Shown: one piece after another, positions 11,251-18,855 of the stretch
Numbering within the stretch: the stretch's first letter is position 1
Layout of the letters: each line of letters begins with the position of its first letter
Origin: Corynebacterium vitaeruminis
Lineage (GTDB): Bacteria > Actinomycetota > Actinomycetes > Mycobacteriales > Mycobacteriaceae
Direction of reading: 5' to 3'
Length of the DNA stretch: 64,000 nt
Assembly: GCF_001054325.1 (NCBI RefSeq)
Contig: NZ_JVVM01000025.1
Location: 124,001 to 188,000 of the forward strand
Position numbers and translations under genes: made by a program
The notes under the pieces: model-generated
Told to the model about the DNA's origin: nothing
Databases searched by the model: none
The model's input: the letters and a program-made list of their open reading frames with translations, nothing else

Positions 11251-11556
11251 ATGAGCATTGTAAAAATTAACGCTATTACGGTTCCTGAGGGCGCAGGAGA
11301 AGAGCTCGAACGTCGCTTTTCCGCTAACTCTTCAAAGATGACCGATGTGCCGGGTTTCATTGGTTTTCAGCTGCTGCGTCCAACTGCGGGGGAGAGCCGT
11401 TACTTCGTCTTTACCGAGTGGGAGAGCGAGGAGGCATATCAGAGCTGGCGTGGTGGTCATGCTTTCAAGGCCTCGCACGAGGGCGAAAAGCGCAAGCCGG
11501 TATCGTCGTCGGCTGATCTGCTCGAGTTCGATGTAGTCCTGGATGTGAAGGCCTAA
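11251..11556 (+). CDS. mhuD: MhuD-type heme-degrading monooxygenase
   Basis: This 101-residue ABM-fold protein resembles M. tuberculosis MhuD (Rv3592), which opens heme and releases iron. Matching stretches are VKINAITVPEGAG at the N-terminus, PGFIGFQLLRP in the middle, YFVFTEWESEEAYQSW, and LLEFDVVLDVKA at the end. His71 of the RGGHAFKASHEG region or a neighbouring histidine probably ligates heme. A -10 box TAGTGT (11238-11243) is 7 nt before the ATG at 11251, so it is likely leaderless. The upstream in-frame codon at 11233 lies before that box and is not used here. The role would be cytoplasmic iron recovery from heme. Confidence 0.85.
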   Translation: MSIVKINAITVPEGAGEELERRFSANSSKMTDVPGFIGFQLLRPTAGESRYFVFTEWESEEAYQSWRGGHAFKASHEGEKRKPVSSSADLLEFDVVLDVKA

Positions 11557-11590
11557 GTAGTACGCAATGTAGTGCTCGGCTGAGTTTGAG

Positions 11591-11619
11591 AGCGTCGCGC
11601 GGTGATGTGCGGCGCTTTT
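11591..11619 (+). terminator. Terminator after the heme oxygenase gene
   Basis: The stem AGCGTCGC/GCGGCGCT (one G-U pair) is followed by TTTT. Confidence 0.6.
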
Positions 11620-11634
11620 CTTCGCACATTAATA

Positions 11635-11650
11635 TCGAACGTACGTGCTA
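11635..11650. promoter_or_regulatory. Possible degenerate LexA box upstream of imuA'
   Basis: TCGAAC-GTAC-GTGCTA has a perfect left half-site and a right half matching GTTCGA at 4 of 6 positions. It lies just upstream of overlapping -10-like hexamers TAGGGT and TAGTGT (11653-11663). LexA control of imuA'-imuB is established in mycobacteria. Confidence 0.45.
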
Positions 11651-11750
11651 TTTAGGGTAGTGTTTAATCCGCTCGTTGGGAAAGAATATTCGAGCAAGGT
11701 TCATAGTGGGTATGGCAGTAAGACGATAGCGGGATGAGGTGGAACAGGAA

Positions 11751-12446
11751 ATGACAACGGCGGTCAATATTGCTGCAGGGCAGTCTAAGGAACAGACTAT
11801 TGCCGCATTGCGGCAGGCGATGGCAGTCCAGTCTGGCGGGGCTGTAACGGGTGAAACCTTTGGGCTCGGTGAGGCTCTGCCGGTGCCGGTGGCGTTGGAA
11901 AAAACATTGGCGGGAGCAGTGCGAAAAGGGGCCGTCAGTGTCATTGGACAGCCCGGTGTAGTGTTGGCGGGCCTAATCGCGGAAGCTACGAAGACAGGTC
12001 ATGTTGCTTTAGTGGGGCTCTCCGAGCAGGGGTTGCTCTCCGTTGTGGAGTTGGGTGGGAAGTTATCGAACATCATCTGCGTGCCAGATCCTGGGATGCG
12101 GCCACTTGAGGTAATTGGGCTGTTGGCGGACGGCGTTGACTTGGTGGTGGCTTCGTTGGCACGCACTCCGGTGCCGTCGCAGGCCCGCCCGCTGCAGGCG
12201 CGACTGCGCACGAGCGGTTGTGCTCTGGTCTTTGTCGGGCAGCAGTGGCCGGGGGCGGAGTCAACGATTTCCAGCTCTGTTGCTGATGTTGCAGGACTTG
12301 GTGCTGGGCATGGCCGGATTCGGGCAGTGGATTACCAAGTCAGTATGTCGGGGACAAGGTTTCCGCGACGGCAGTGCCGTTGGCGGGTGGGCGAACAGGT
12401 GGAGCGGAACAACGTGGTGGCCTTTCCCACGCGGAGGAGGTCCTAA
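11751..12446 (+). CDS. imuA': ImuA' RecA-like mutasome protein
   Basis: The 231-residue product resembles actinobacterial ImuA', a RecA-related protein without recombinase activity that works with ImuB and DnaE2 in damage-induced mutagenesis. Support comes from its position immediately before imuB, the RecA-like core around GAVSVIGQPGVVLAGLIAEA, and the acidic DLVVASLARTPVP strand. The Walker A lysine is not kept (GQPGVVLAG), consistent with a structural role. I start at ATG 11751 with GAGGTGG upstream; the GTG at 11739 is an alternative. Its TAA overlaps the imuB ATG by one base, so translation is coupled. Confidence 0.85.
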   Translation: MTTAVNIAAGQSKEQTIAALRQAMAVQSGGAVTGETFGLGEALPVPVALEKTLAGAVRKGAVSVIGQPGVVLAGLIAEATKTGHVALVGLSEQGLLSVVELGGKLSNIICVPDPGMRPLEVIGLLADGVDLVVASLARTPVPSQARPLQARLRTSGCALVFVGQQWPGAESTISSSVADVAGLGAGHGRIRAVDYQVSMSGTRFPRRQCRWRVGEQVERNNVVAFPTRRRS

Positions 12447-14110
12447 TGGCCGAGGCGGAATTGAATCGTGTGGTGGCGCTGTGGCTTCCTGATTGGCCAG
12501 TGCAGGCAGCGCATCTAGCGTCTGAGACGTCGCAGGCCAACCCACTCACCCCAGTGGCGATTGTGGGCGATAGCGGAGTGGCTGCTTGTTCGCCGAGTGC
12601 GCGCCGTGCCGGGGTGCGGCGCGGGCAGAGTCGTCGTCATGCGGAAGCGTTGTGTCCGGAGCTGGAGATTGTGGAAGAAAGCGCAGTGCGCGACGCTGCG
12701 GAATTCGAGCCAGTGCTGCAGCGATTGGAGGCGGTGGCAGCCGGGGTCGAAGCTCTACGTCCAGGCTTGGCGGTCGTGGCAGCTCGAGGGGTGATGCGCT
12801 ATTACGGGGGTCAGGATGTGGCCTTGGAAAAGTTGCTCGATGCAGCGGCAGTGCCGGGCGTTGACTGTCGTTTGGGGCTCGCGGACGATATTGTGACGGC
12901 TATTTTGGCAGCGCGTCGGGGAGTACTGGTGGCTCCAGGGGTGAACGAGGGCAAAAGATTTCGCCAGGGAGTCTCTCTGGTGGAGCTGAGGGCGGAAAGC
13001 GCACTGGAGATGCCCGCAGAGCTTGCGAAGTCGTGGCAGGAACTTGGCCTGCGCACATTGGGAGATGTCGCTGCATTGCCAAAACGGGACATAGCCAACA
13101 GGTTCGGGACGCAGGGGGCTAAATGGCATGATTTGGCCTGTCACGGAGAAGTGCGGTTGGTGGCGCCACGGTCCCTACCGCCGGGATTGGTGGCGAGCTA
13201 CCAGTCTTGGGAGAGTCCACTCCGGCGAGTGGATGAGGCCTCATTTGTGGCGCGCTTTCTCGCTGGACAGCTGCATGAACAGCTTTTTAACCATGGGTAT
13301 TCGTGTTATCGCTTGGCGGTGGTGGCGCATTTTAGTGACGGCTCAGAGACGCGGAGAGTGTGGCGCTGCACTGAGCCACTGGCGGAACAGACTACGGCTG
13401 ACAGAGTTCGGTGGCAGCTCGATGGCTGGCTGAATAACAGGAATCGGCAGCAGGCACGAGGCGGCGATGGCACTGTTGATGGCACTGTTGAAGGCACCGA
13501 GGAAATTGATGGAGCTGACGGCCGTGGAATCATAGAGCTGCAGTTAGAGCCACTGGACGTAGTTGCCGCCGGTACTGTAAAGCAGGATTTGTGGCATGGC
13601 AGCGACGATGCACGAGCCAAAGCGCGCCGGGCTGCCGAACGCGTGCAGGGGTTGTTGGGGTCAGAGGCAGTACAGCAACCAATCATGCAAGGCGGGCGTG
13701 GCCCAGGCGAGAGAGTGGGGTTTGTCGCTTTCGGGGAGAATCCCAAAACCACAAAAACCGTGGATGTTGATCAGTCATGGCCGGGAGCTGTTCTTACACC
13801 CAACCCGACAATTACTCCCGCAGCCGCAAATGCAGAGGTGGAGGTGTTCGATGCCAGTGGGCAGTCCGTGGGCGTGACTGGGCGAGCAACCATGACCGCA
13901 GAGCCGGTTCTGGTACGGCATGGAATGAAAACATACCGCGTGTCATCGTGGGCAGGGCCATGGCCCATCGATGAGCGCTGGTGGGTGCCCGATGAGGCCC
14001 GCCGGGCGGCAAGAATGCAGGTTCGCGCGGTAGCGCATGACGGCACCATCGCCGCCTGGTTGCTCATAGGGCATGCCGGCGCATGGAGAATCGAGGGAGC
14101 CTACGCGTAG
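12446..14110 (+). CDS. imuB: ImuB, catalytically inactive Y-family polymerase adaptor
   Basis: This 554-residue protein is a Y-family (DinB-like) homologue that bridges DnaE2 to the beta clamp. The N-terminus VVALWLPDWPVQAA replaces the catalytic Asp motif of DinB, and the palm lacks the usual acidic pair, as in ImuB. The thumb is recognisable around ELGLRTLGDVAALPKRDIANRFG. A C-terminal region of about 100 residues (WAGPWPIDERWW) is typical of ImuB. GGAGGAGG at 12433-12440 precedes the ATG that overlaps the imuA' stop. An Asp/Gly-rich GDGTVDGTVEGT insertion near residue 340 is locally repetitive. Confidence 0.92.
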   Translation: MAEAELNRVVALWLPDWPVQAAHLASETSQANPLTPVAIVGDSGVAACSPSARRAGVRRGQSRRHAEALCPELEIVEESAVRDAAEFEPVLQRLEAVAAGVEALRPGLAVVAARGVMRYYGGQDVALEKLLDAAAVPGVDCRLGLADDIVTAILAARRGVLVAPGVNEGKRFRQGVSLVELRAESALEMPAELAKSWQELGLRTLGDVAALPKRDIANRFGTQGAKWHDLACHGEVRLVAPRSLPPGLVASYQSWESPLRRVDEASFVARFLAGQLHEQLFNHGYSCYRLAVVAHFSDGSETRRVWRCTEPLAEQTTADRVRWQLDGWLNNRNRQQARGGDGTVDGTVEGTEEIDGADGRGIIELQLEPLDVVAAGTVKQDLWHGSDDARAKARRAAERVQGLLGSEAVQQPIMQGGRGPGERVGFVAFGENPKTTKTVDVDQSWPGAVLTPNPTITPAAANAEVEVFDASGQSVGVTGRATMTAEPVLVRHGMKTYRVSSWAGPWPIDERWWVPDEARRAARMQVRAVAHDGTIAAWLLIGHAGAWRIEGAYA

Positions 14111-14149
14111 AGGCGCGGCAGGCGCCGGTGGCGCGGGTGGGCAAACCGG

Positions 14150-14830
14150 TTACTTCGACTGGAAGTCAATAACCAGGCGGTTCGGATTGTTCAGCGAGAA
14201 AACCTTGAACGGAGTCTTATCGCCCTTGAGGCCGACGACGTACTGAGTTTGCCCCTCGAAGGTTCCGGCACCGACGACTTCCTTGATAACGGAAGTCGAT
14301 GTCGGCTTGACCGGGCCAGAAGGGAAGTCCTCCACCTGGAAATCAAAGGGATAGCCCATGCCCCGCAAGTCGATTACCAGCTTGGCCGCACCGTCGACAG
14401 AAATTGGCTTGCCGGAGCCCTGTTGGGTCGGCACATCCTCATAGCGGACGAAGTATCCCGGAGTGCCCTCACCCGTGAGCTCAAAGACAATGCGGTCGTA
14501 GCCATCATGAGAACCGACACGGACATCTTCAATACCCAAGTAAGCGCCATCGGAAGGAGCAGCTTCTGCGGAGGAGCTGTTGAAATCGCCCTCCGGAGCA
14601 GCATCGTCATCCATGGTGGTTTGCGCCACGGTGGACGAGCTAGTGGAGCTGCTAGAGCTGCTCGACAAATCGGAGGTGCCAGCGGTTGAGTCAGTTTTCA
14701 TAGACAGTGCAGCAGCCGAGTCTGAGGAGGAGTCAGAGGAGCAGGCACCGAGAGCTAGGCCCAATGCGAGGCACAGGGATGCCGCGATACGGGTACGGGT
14801 GCGCGAAACATCCAGCGATTTCGTATTCAT
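14150..14830 (-). CDS. Lipoprotein with AMIN-like domain
   Basis: The signal peptide has a basic start, a hydrophobic core and a lipobox LGAC, giving a membrane-anchored exported lipoprotein. A long Ser/Thr/Asp-rich linker follows. The C-terminal domain of about 130 residues has a beta-rich pattern (VRVGSHDGYDRIVFELTGEGTPGYFVRYED ... NPNRLVIDFQ) that fits the AMIN-like domain found in actinobacterial lipoproteins and thought to bind cell-wall polymers. I start at 14830, where a TACCGT box (14843-14838) lies 7 nt upstream; the open frame runs to 14869. It is convergent with imuB. Confidence 0.8.
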   Translation of the reverse strand: MNTKSLDVSRTRTRIAASLCLALGLALGACSSDSSSDSAAALSMKTDSTAGTSDLSSSSSSSTSSSTVAQTTMDDDAAPEGDFNSSSAEAAPSDGAYLGIEDVRVGSHDGYDRIVFELTGEGTPGYFVRYEDVPTQQGSGKPISVDGAAKLVIDLRGMGYPFDFQVEDFPSGPVKPTSTSVIKEVVGAGTFEGQTQYVVGLKGDKTPFKVFSLNNPNRLVIDFQSK

Positions 14831-14993
14831 ACGTCTGACGGTATGTGCGCAATTACGGAATTTCAACAAGCTGAACTGTAAAAGCCGAGGTCAAAAGTAT
14901 TTGTTGTCAAAGTGTTGCACAATAGTAATAAAACAGGGGTGAACGCTGCGACCTGAGCCACAATCGTAGAGGCGCTCAATTACGCTTAGGCGT

Positions 14994-15905
14994 ATGAGCC
15001 AGGCCAAATTTGATACCACCTGTTCCGCTCAGATGACTGAGCCGCTTCCCGGTACCGCGAAGATCGGAAAGCTCTTTATTGCGTTGGAGCACCAACTCGG
15101 TTGGTCGCACGATATTTTTGACGGCGGTGTGTGGGGGAAAGATATTACCGGTCAGGTAGAGGCCTGGTTGGCTGAACGCGGTGGCGCGCTGCAACTGATT
15201 CGCAAACCAGGCCGAATCGGGCAGCAACCGTGTGACGGTGTCAATGTCTATATTGCGCACTGCGAGTCAATCGATGGTTCTGGGGTTTTTCTCGAGCACC
15301 GCACGGTTGCCGATGTTGAAGATCTGATGACTCTGGATATCCGCCTTGGCCAACCCACCGAGGGAGCCACTCGTCTCGACCATCCACTGTTTCTCATCTG
15401 TACGCACGGTAAGCGTGACCGCTGCTGTGCGATTAAAGGTCGCCCGCTCGCTGCGGCGATGCACAACCTCTATCCGGAGATGGTGTGGGAAACTTCGCAT
15501 TCTAAGGGGCACCGCTTCGCGCCGGCGAGCGTGCTTCTGCCATGGAATTACAGCTTTGGGCGGATAAGTGCGGTGGACGCCAAGGGGGTCATCGAAGACG
15601 CTAAACGGGGCATCGTGCATGCAGAGGGCTGCCGCGGCCGTGGTATCTACACCCCGCAGGGGCAGGCAGCCGAGTTGGCTGTGCGTCGTCAAGCAGATGC
15701 GTGGGGCGTAGACGATGTCGCTCGCGTTGACGTCGACGGCGCGACTGCAGTCGTCGCGCTTTACGACGATCCCAGCGACCGCGACCAGGTCGTGGAATAT
15801 GAAGTGACCCTGGAGAAAATCACCACGGAAGGCGTTGTGTCTTCCTGCGGTGATGCTCCAGGGTCAAAGAAGGGCTGGGCTGCGGTCGAGATAACCCGCC
15901 GTTAG
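14994..15905 (+). CDS. Sucrase/ferredoxin-like (Apd1-like) thioredoxin-fold protein
   Basis: The 303-residue product belongs to the Suc_Fer-like family, whose fungal member Apd1 binds a [2Fe-2S] cluster through cysteines and histidines. The CTHGKRDRCCAIKG motif (about 139-152) gives the cysteine ligands, and the SHSKGHRFAP motif (about 168-177) the histidine ligands. Residues CSAQ at the N-terminus and a C-terminal CGDAPGSKKGW are also family-typical. A redox or electron-transfer role in the cytoplasm follows from the family; the partner is unknown. A TACGCT box (14981-14986) 7 nt before the ATG implies a leaderless mRNA. Confidence 0.85.
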   Translation: MSQAKFDTTCSAQMTEPLPGTAKIGKLFIALEHQLGWSHDIFDGGVWGKDITGQVEAWLAERGGALQLIRKPGRIGQQPCDGVNVYIAHCESIDGSGVFLEHRTVADVEDLMTLDIRLGQPTEGATRLDHPLFLICTHGKRDRCCAIKGRPLAAAMHNLYPEMVWETSHSKGHRFAPASVLLPWNYSFGRISAVDAKGVIEDAKRGIVHAEGCRGRGIYTPQGQAAELAVRRQADAWGVDDVARVDVDGATAVVALYDDPSDRDQVVEYEVTLEKITTEGVVSSCGDAPGSKKGWAAVEITRR

Positions 15906-15929
15906 CTAGTGACTAGCTAATGTGCGCGG

Positions 15930-16631
15930 CTACCTGCGCATAATCTTCTTGGATAGCCAGTTGCCGAAGATCTGCGCCAACTGAACGATGAAGATGATGA
16001 CCAGGGTTGTTACCAGGGTGACGTTCCAGTCGAAGGCCTGATAGCCGTAGGTGATTGCGAAGTTACCCAGTCCGCCACCGCCGATGTAGCCGGCCATGGC
16101 CGACATGTCGACCACGGCGATGAAGGCGAAGGTGTAGCCAAGTACCAGTGGGCCCAGGGCTTCCGGCACGACGACCGTGCGAATGATGCGCCACGGACTT
16201 GCGCCCATTGCTCGAGCGGCCTCAATCACACCGGGGTCGATGGACATCAGGTTCTGCTCCACCAGGCGGGCAATGGCGAAGGTGGCGGCAATCGACATGA
16301 CGAACACGGCGGCTTCGGTGCCAATCGTGGTGCCGACCACGCTCTTTGTCAGTGGGCCGATGGCCGTAACCAAGATGATGAACGGGATTGGGCGGACAAA
16401 GTTAATCAGGACATTGAGGACCTGGTAAACAAACTTGTTGCGCAGCACACCGCCATCGCGGGTGGTGTAGAGCAGCACGCCGATTGCCAGACCTGCGACA
16501 CCGCCAATCAGCATGGCGACACAGACCATGTAGAGCGTCTGGCCGAATGCCTCGCCCAGCATCGGACCGAGGCTATCCCAGTTGGTGTCCTTGCCACTCA
16601 CCGATGGCAGAGAGTTTAAGAGACCGATCAT
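15930..16631 (-). CDS. metI: Methionine ABC transporter permease
   Basis: The 233-residue inner-membrane permease of the MetNIQ importer has about five hydrophobic segments and the EAA loop EAARAMGASPWRII that contacts the ATPase. Its ATG overlaps the metN stop codon (ATGA), so the two are translationally coupled. It is the last gene of metQ-metN-metI on the minus strand. Confidence 0.94.
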   Translation of the reverse strand: MIGLLNSLPSVSGKDTNWDSLGPMLGEAFGQTLYMVCVAMLIGGVAGLAIGVLLYTTRDGGVLRNKFVYQVLNVLINFVRPIPFIILVTAIGPLTKSVVGTTIGTEAAVFVMSIAATFAIARLVEQNLMSIDPGVIEAARAMGASPWRIIRTVVVPEALGPLVLGYTFAFIAVVDMSAMAGYIGGGGLGNFAITYGYQAFDWNVTLVTTLVIIFIVQLAQIFGNWLSKKIMRR

Positions 16632-17677
16632 GATGCAAGCTCCTCTACCTGTGTCAGTTCGGAAATAGCAGCAATGGCGGCATCGAAATTAGGGGAATCC
16701 GAGGAGGAATCACCTGGCAGCGGAGTCAACCGCAAAGTGAGGCGGCCATACGACTTCGCCTGCACATTGGCGACCGCACCGTGCGCCACCGAGGCGGCGA
16801 CACCGTGGGCACTAGTGGCCTGTGCCAGGGCACCGAGGTCAACACCGTCATTGATAGTGATGGTGACTAGGCGAGCCGCTGCGCTCTCGGCAGACTGATT
16901 CACCGAATCGCGCTCACGGCCAACCGGAACATCGCGCAGGGCGGTGGTGGCGAAGCGGCGGCCAACCTCAGTCTTGGGATTGGCAAAGACCCCGTGGACC
17001 GTACCAGTTTCGACGATGTGCCCATTTTCCATGATGGCCATGCGGTCAGCGATACCGCGCACAACCGACATGTCATGGGTAATCAGCACGATAGTGACAC
17101 CCATTTCGCGATTGATGCGACGCAGCAGATCCAGGACACCGGAAGTAGTTTCCGGGTCGAGTGCCGAGGTGGCTTCGTCGGCAAGCAAGAGCGTCGGTTC
17201 GGTGGCGAGCGCACGGGCGATGCCGACACGCTGCTTCTGTCCACCCGAGAGCTGCTCTGGGAAGGACTCCGCCTTGTCGCCGAGGCCGACGAACTCCAGC
17301 AGCTCCTGGGCACGAGCGCGCCGCTTGGCCTTCGGCATACCGGCCAGTTCCAGCGGGTATTCAACGTTGCGAATCGCATTGCGCGAATGGAAGAGGTTGA
17401 AGTGCTGGAAAATCATGCCGATATTGCGGCGCAAACCCCGTAGCTGGCGCTCGGAGATACCGACAATGTCGGTGTCATCGAGCAAAACCTGCCCTGATGT
17501 TGGTTTTTCCAGGCCGTTAATCATGCGGATGAGTGTTGATTTGCCGGCGCCGGAATAACCGATGACGCCGAGGATTTCGCCCGGTTCAACGATTAGGTTG
17601 ATGTCGGCGAGCGCGGTGACGTCGCCGAATTGCTTGTTCAGCTCGCGGAATTCGAGCTTCGTTCCCTTGTTGGTCAC
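16628..17677 (-). CDS. metN: Methionine ABC transporter ATP-binding protein
   Basis: The 349-residue ATPase has Walker A GYSGAGKST, signature LSGGQKQRVGIARALA, Walker B LLLADEATSALD and the switch histidine in ITHD. The C-terminal NIL domain (about 265-349) allows inhibition by intracellular methionine in the E. coli homologue. The start is a GTG at 17677 with only a weak ribosome site. The gene lies 64 nt after metQ and overlaps metI. Confidence 0.95.
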   Translation of the reverse strand: MTNKGTKLEFRELNKQFGDVTALADINLIVEPGEILGVIGYSGAGKSTLIRMINGLEKPTSGQVLLDDTDIVGISERQLRGLRRNIGMIFQHFNLFHSRNAIRNVEYPLELAGMPKAKRRARAQELLEFVGLGDKAESFPEQLSGGQKQRVGIARALATEPTLLLADEATSALDPETTSGVLDLLRRINREMGVTIVLITHDMSVVRGIADRMAIMENGHIVETGTVHGVFANPKTEVGRRFATTALRDVPVGRERDSVNQSAESAAARLVTITINDGVDLGALAQATSAHGVAASVAHGAVANVQAKSYGRLTLRLTPLPGDSSSDSPNFDAAIAAISELTQVEELAS

Positions 17678-17741
17678 GAATGAATCAGTGCCCCTTGGTC
17701 TGTGTTCCCTGGTGTTGGGCGGTGCTTAAGTGGCAGTGGCT

Positions 17742-18608
17742 TTAGTTCTGCTCGCGCTGCTGCTCTTCGACGCGATCCAGAATCTCTTGCAGCTCCTTAG
17801 CCGAACGGTCAACCGGAACCGAGGTGCCCTTGGAGTCCTCAGCGACTGCGTCCTGGACCTCCTCGGAGTGCCAGATCTTGGAGAGCTCCGCGTACTTCGG
17901 GTTGTCAGCGTTTTCCGCCTTGGTGACAAAGATGTTGATGTACGGCTCTGCCTCTGTGGAGTTCGGGTCATCCTGGAAGATGGCGGTGTTCGGGTCGATA
18001 CCGGCACGGTCCAAGAAGGAGTTATTGATAATGGCCGGCTTGCCCTCGCCGTAAGCGGCCGGAGTCTGAGCGGCATCCACCGGCAGAACCTTGACCGTGG
18101 AAGCTTCCTTGTCGATGTCGGCCGGAGACGGAGTCAGCAGGTCATCCTGCTTGAGCTTCAACAGGCCAGCCTGAACCAGCACGTTAATCGCGCGCCCCTG
18201 GTTGGACGGGTCGTTCGGGATGACGACCTCGGTGCCCTTCTCCAGCTCATCAACCGACTTGTGGTCCTTCCAGAACAGTGCCAGCGGGACAATCTCGCTC
18301 GAGCCAATCGGGGTCAGGTCCGACTTGGCGCCGACGTTGTACTCAGCCAGGAACTTGATGTGCTGGAAGAGGTTGACGTCAAGCTGCCCCTCATCGAGTG
18401 CGCGGTTCGGAGTCTGGTAGTCGGAGAAGTTCTGAACATCCAGTTCAATACCCTGCTCAGAGGCCTTCTGCTCGAATACGGTCCAGGCCTTCTTGCCGGC
18501 ATCCGTGGTGCCGATGCGAATGGCATCATCCGAGTTGCCGCAGGCAGTAAGGCCGGTTGCGGCGAATGCAACAGTAAGAACACCGGCGGAAAAACGCTTG
18601 AGGTTCAT
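17742..18608 (-). CDS. metQ: Methionine-binding lipoprotein
   Basis: This 288-residue NlpA/MetQ-family solute-binding protein has a signal peptide with lipobox LTAC and so is membrane-anchored outside the cell. Conserved family segments include QNFSDYQTPNRALDEGQLDVNLFQH and the FVTKAENADNPKY region. I start at 18608, preceded by AAGGAG; the frame is open upstream to 18701 but that part overlaps the operator region. An McbR-type operator upstream suggests repression when methionine or S-adenosylhomocysteine status signals sufficiency. Confidence 0.95.
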   Translation of the reverse strand: MNLKRFSAGVLTVAFAATGLTACGNSDDAIRIGTTDAGKKAWTVFEQKASEQGIELDVQNFSDYQTPNRALDEGQLDVNLFQHIKFLAEYNVGAKSDLTPIGSSEIVPLALFWKDHKSVDELEKGTEVVIPNDPSNQGRAINVLVQAGLLKLKQDDLLTPSPADIDKEASTVKVLPVDAAQTPAAYGEGKPAIINNSFLDRAGIDPNTAIFQDDPNSTEAEPYINIFVTKAENADNPKYAELSKIWHSEEVQDAVAEDSKGTSVPVDRSAKELQEILDRVEEQQREQN

Positions 18609-18661
18609 TGAGGGGTCTCCTTGCTTAATGGGGGTTGTTAGCTGAAGTTTTAATACAGAAC

Positions 18662-18677
18662 TAGACCAAGCTGTCTT
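18662..18677. promoter_or_regulatory. McbR operator of metQNI
   Basis: TAGAC-CAAGCT-GTCTT matches the McbR consensus TAGAC-N6-GTCTA at 9 of 10 fixed positions. It lies 54 nt before the metQ start. C. glutamicum McbR is known to repress this transporter. Confidence 0.85.
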
Positions 18678-18806
18678 TAATTCTGGGGTTAAGGCTAGCA
18701 CTTGCCCAGGTAGTGCTGAAAATTTAATTTCAGCTTAAACAGTCGAGTGTGGCTGGGATGTGGCTTACGGATGTGGTTCGGGGGTGATGCTTAACGCACG
18801 TGGTAA

Positions 18807-18822
18807 TCGAAAATGTGTTTGA
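18807..18822. promoter_or_regulatory. LexA (SOS) box of dnaE2
   Basis: TCGAAAATGTGTTTGA matches the corynebacterial SOS consensus TCGAA(A/C)A-NN-TGTTCGA at all but one fixed position. It sits over the expected -35 region of the promoter whose -10 is at 18843-18848, so bound LexA would block it. Confidence 0.88.
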
Positions 18823-18842
18823 ATGCGGTCCGTGGGGTGGGT

Positions 18843-18855
18843 TAAAGTTCATGAC
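18843..18855 (+). promoter_or_regulatory. Leaderless dnaE2 promoter -10 box
   Basis: TAAAGT at 18843-18848 ends 7 nt before the chosen dnaE2 ATG at 18856. The combination with the SOS box fixes both promoter and translation start. Confidence 0.6.

Noticed and set aside
18823..18855. ATG 18823 as dnaE2 start
   Set aside because: It directly follows the LexA box and precedes the -10 box, so it would not be transcribed from that promoter.
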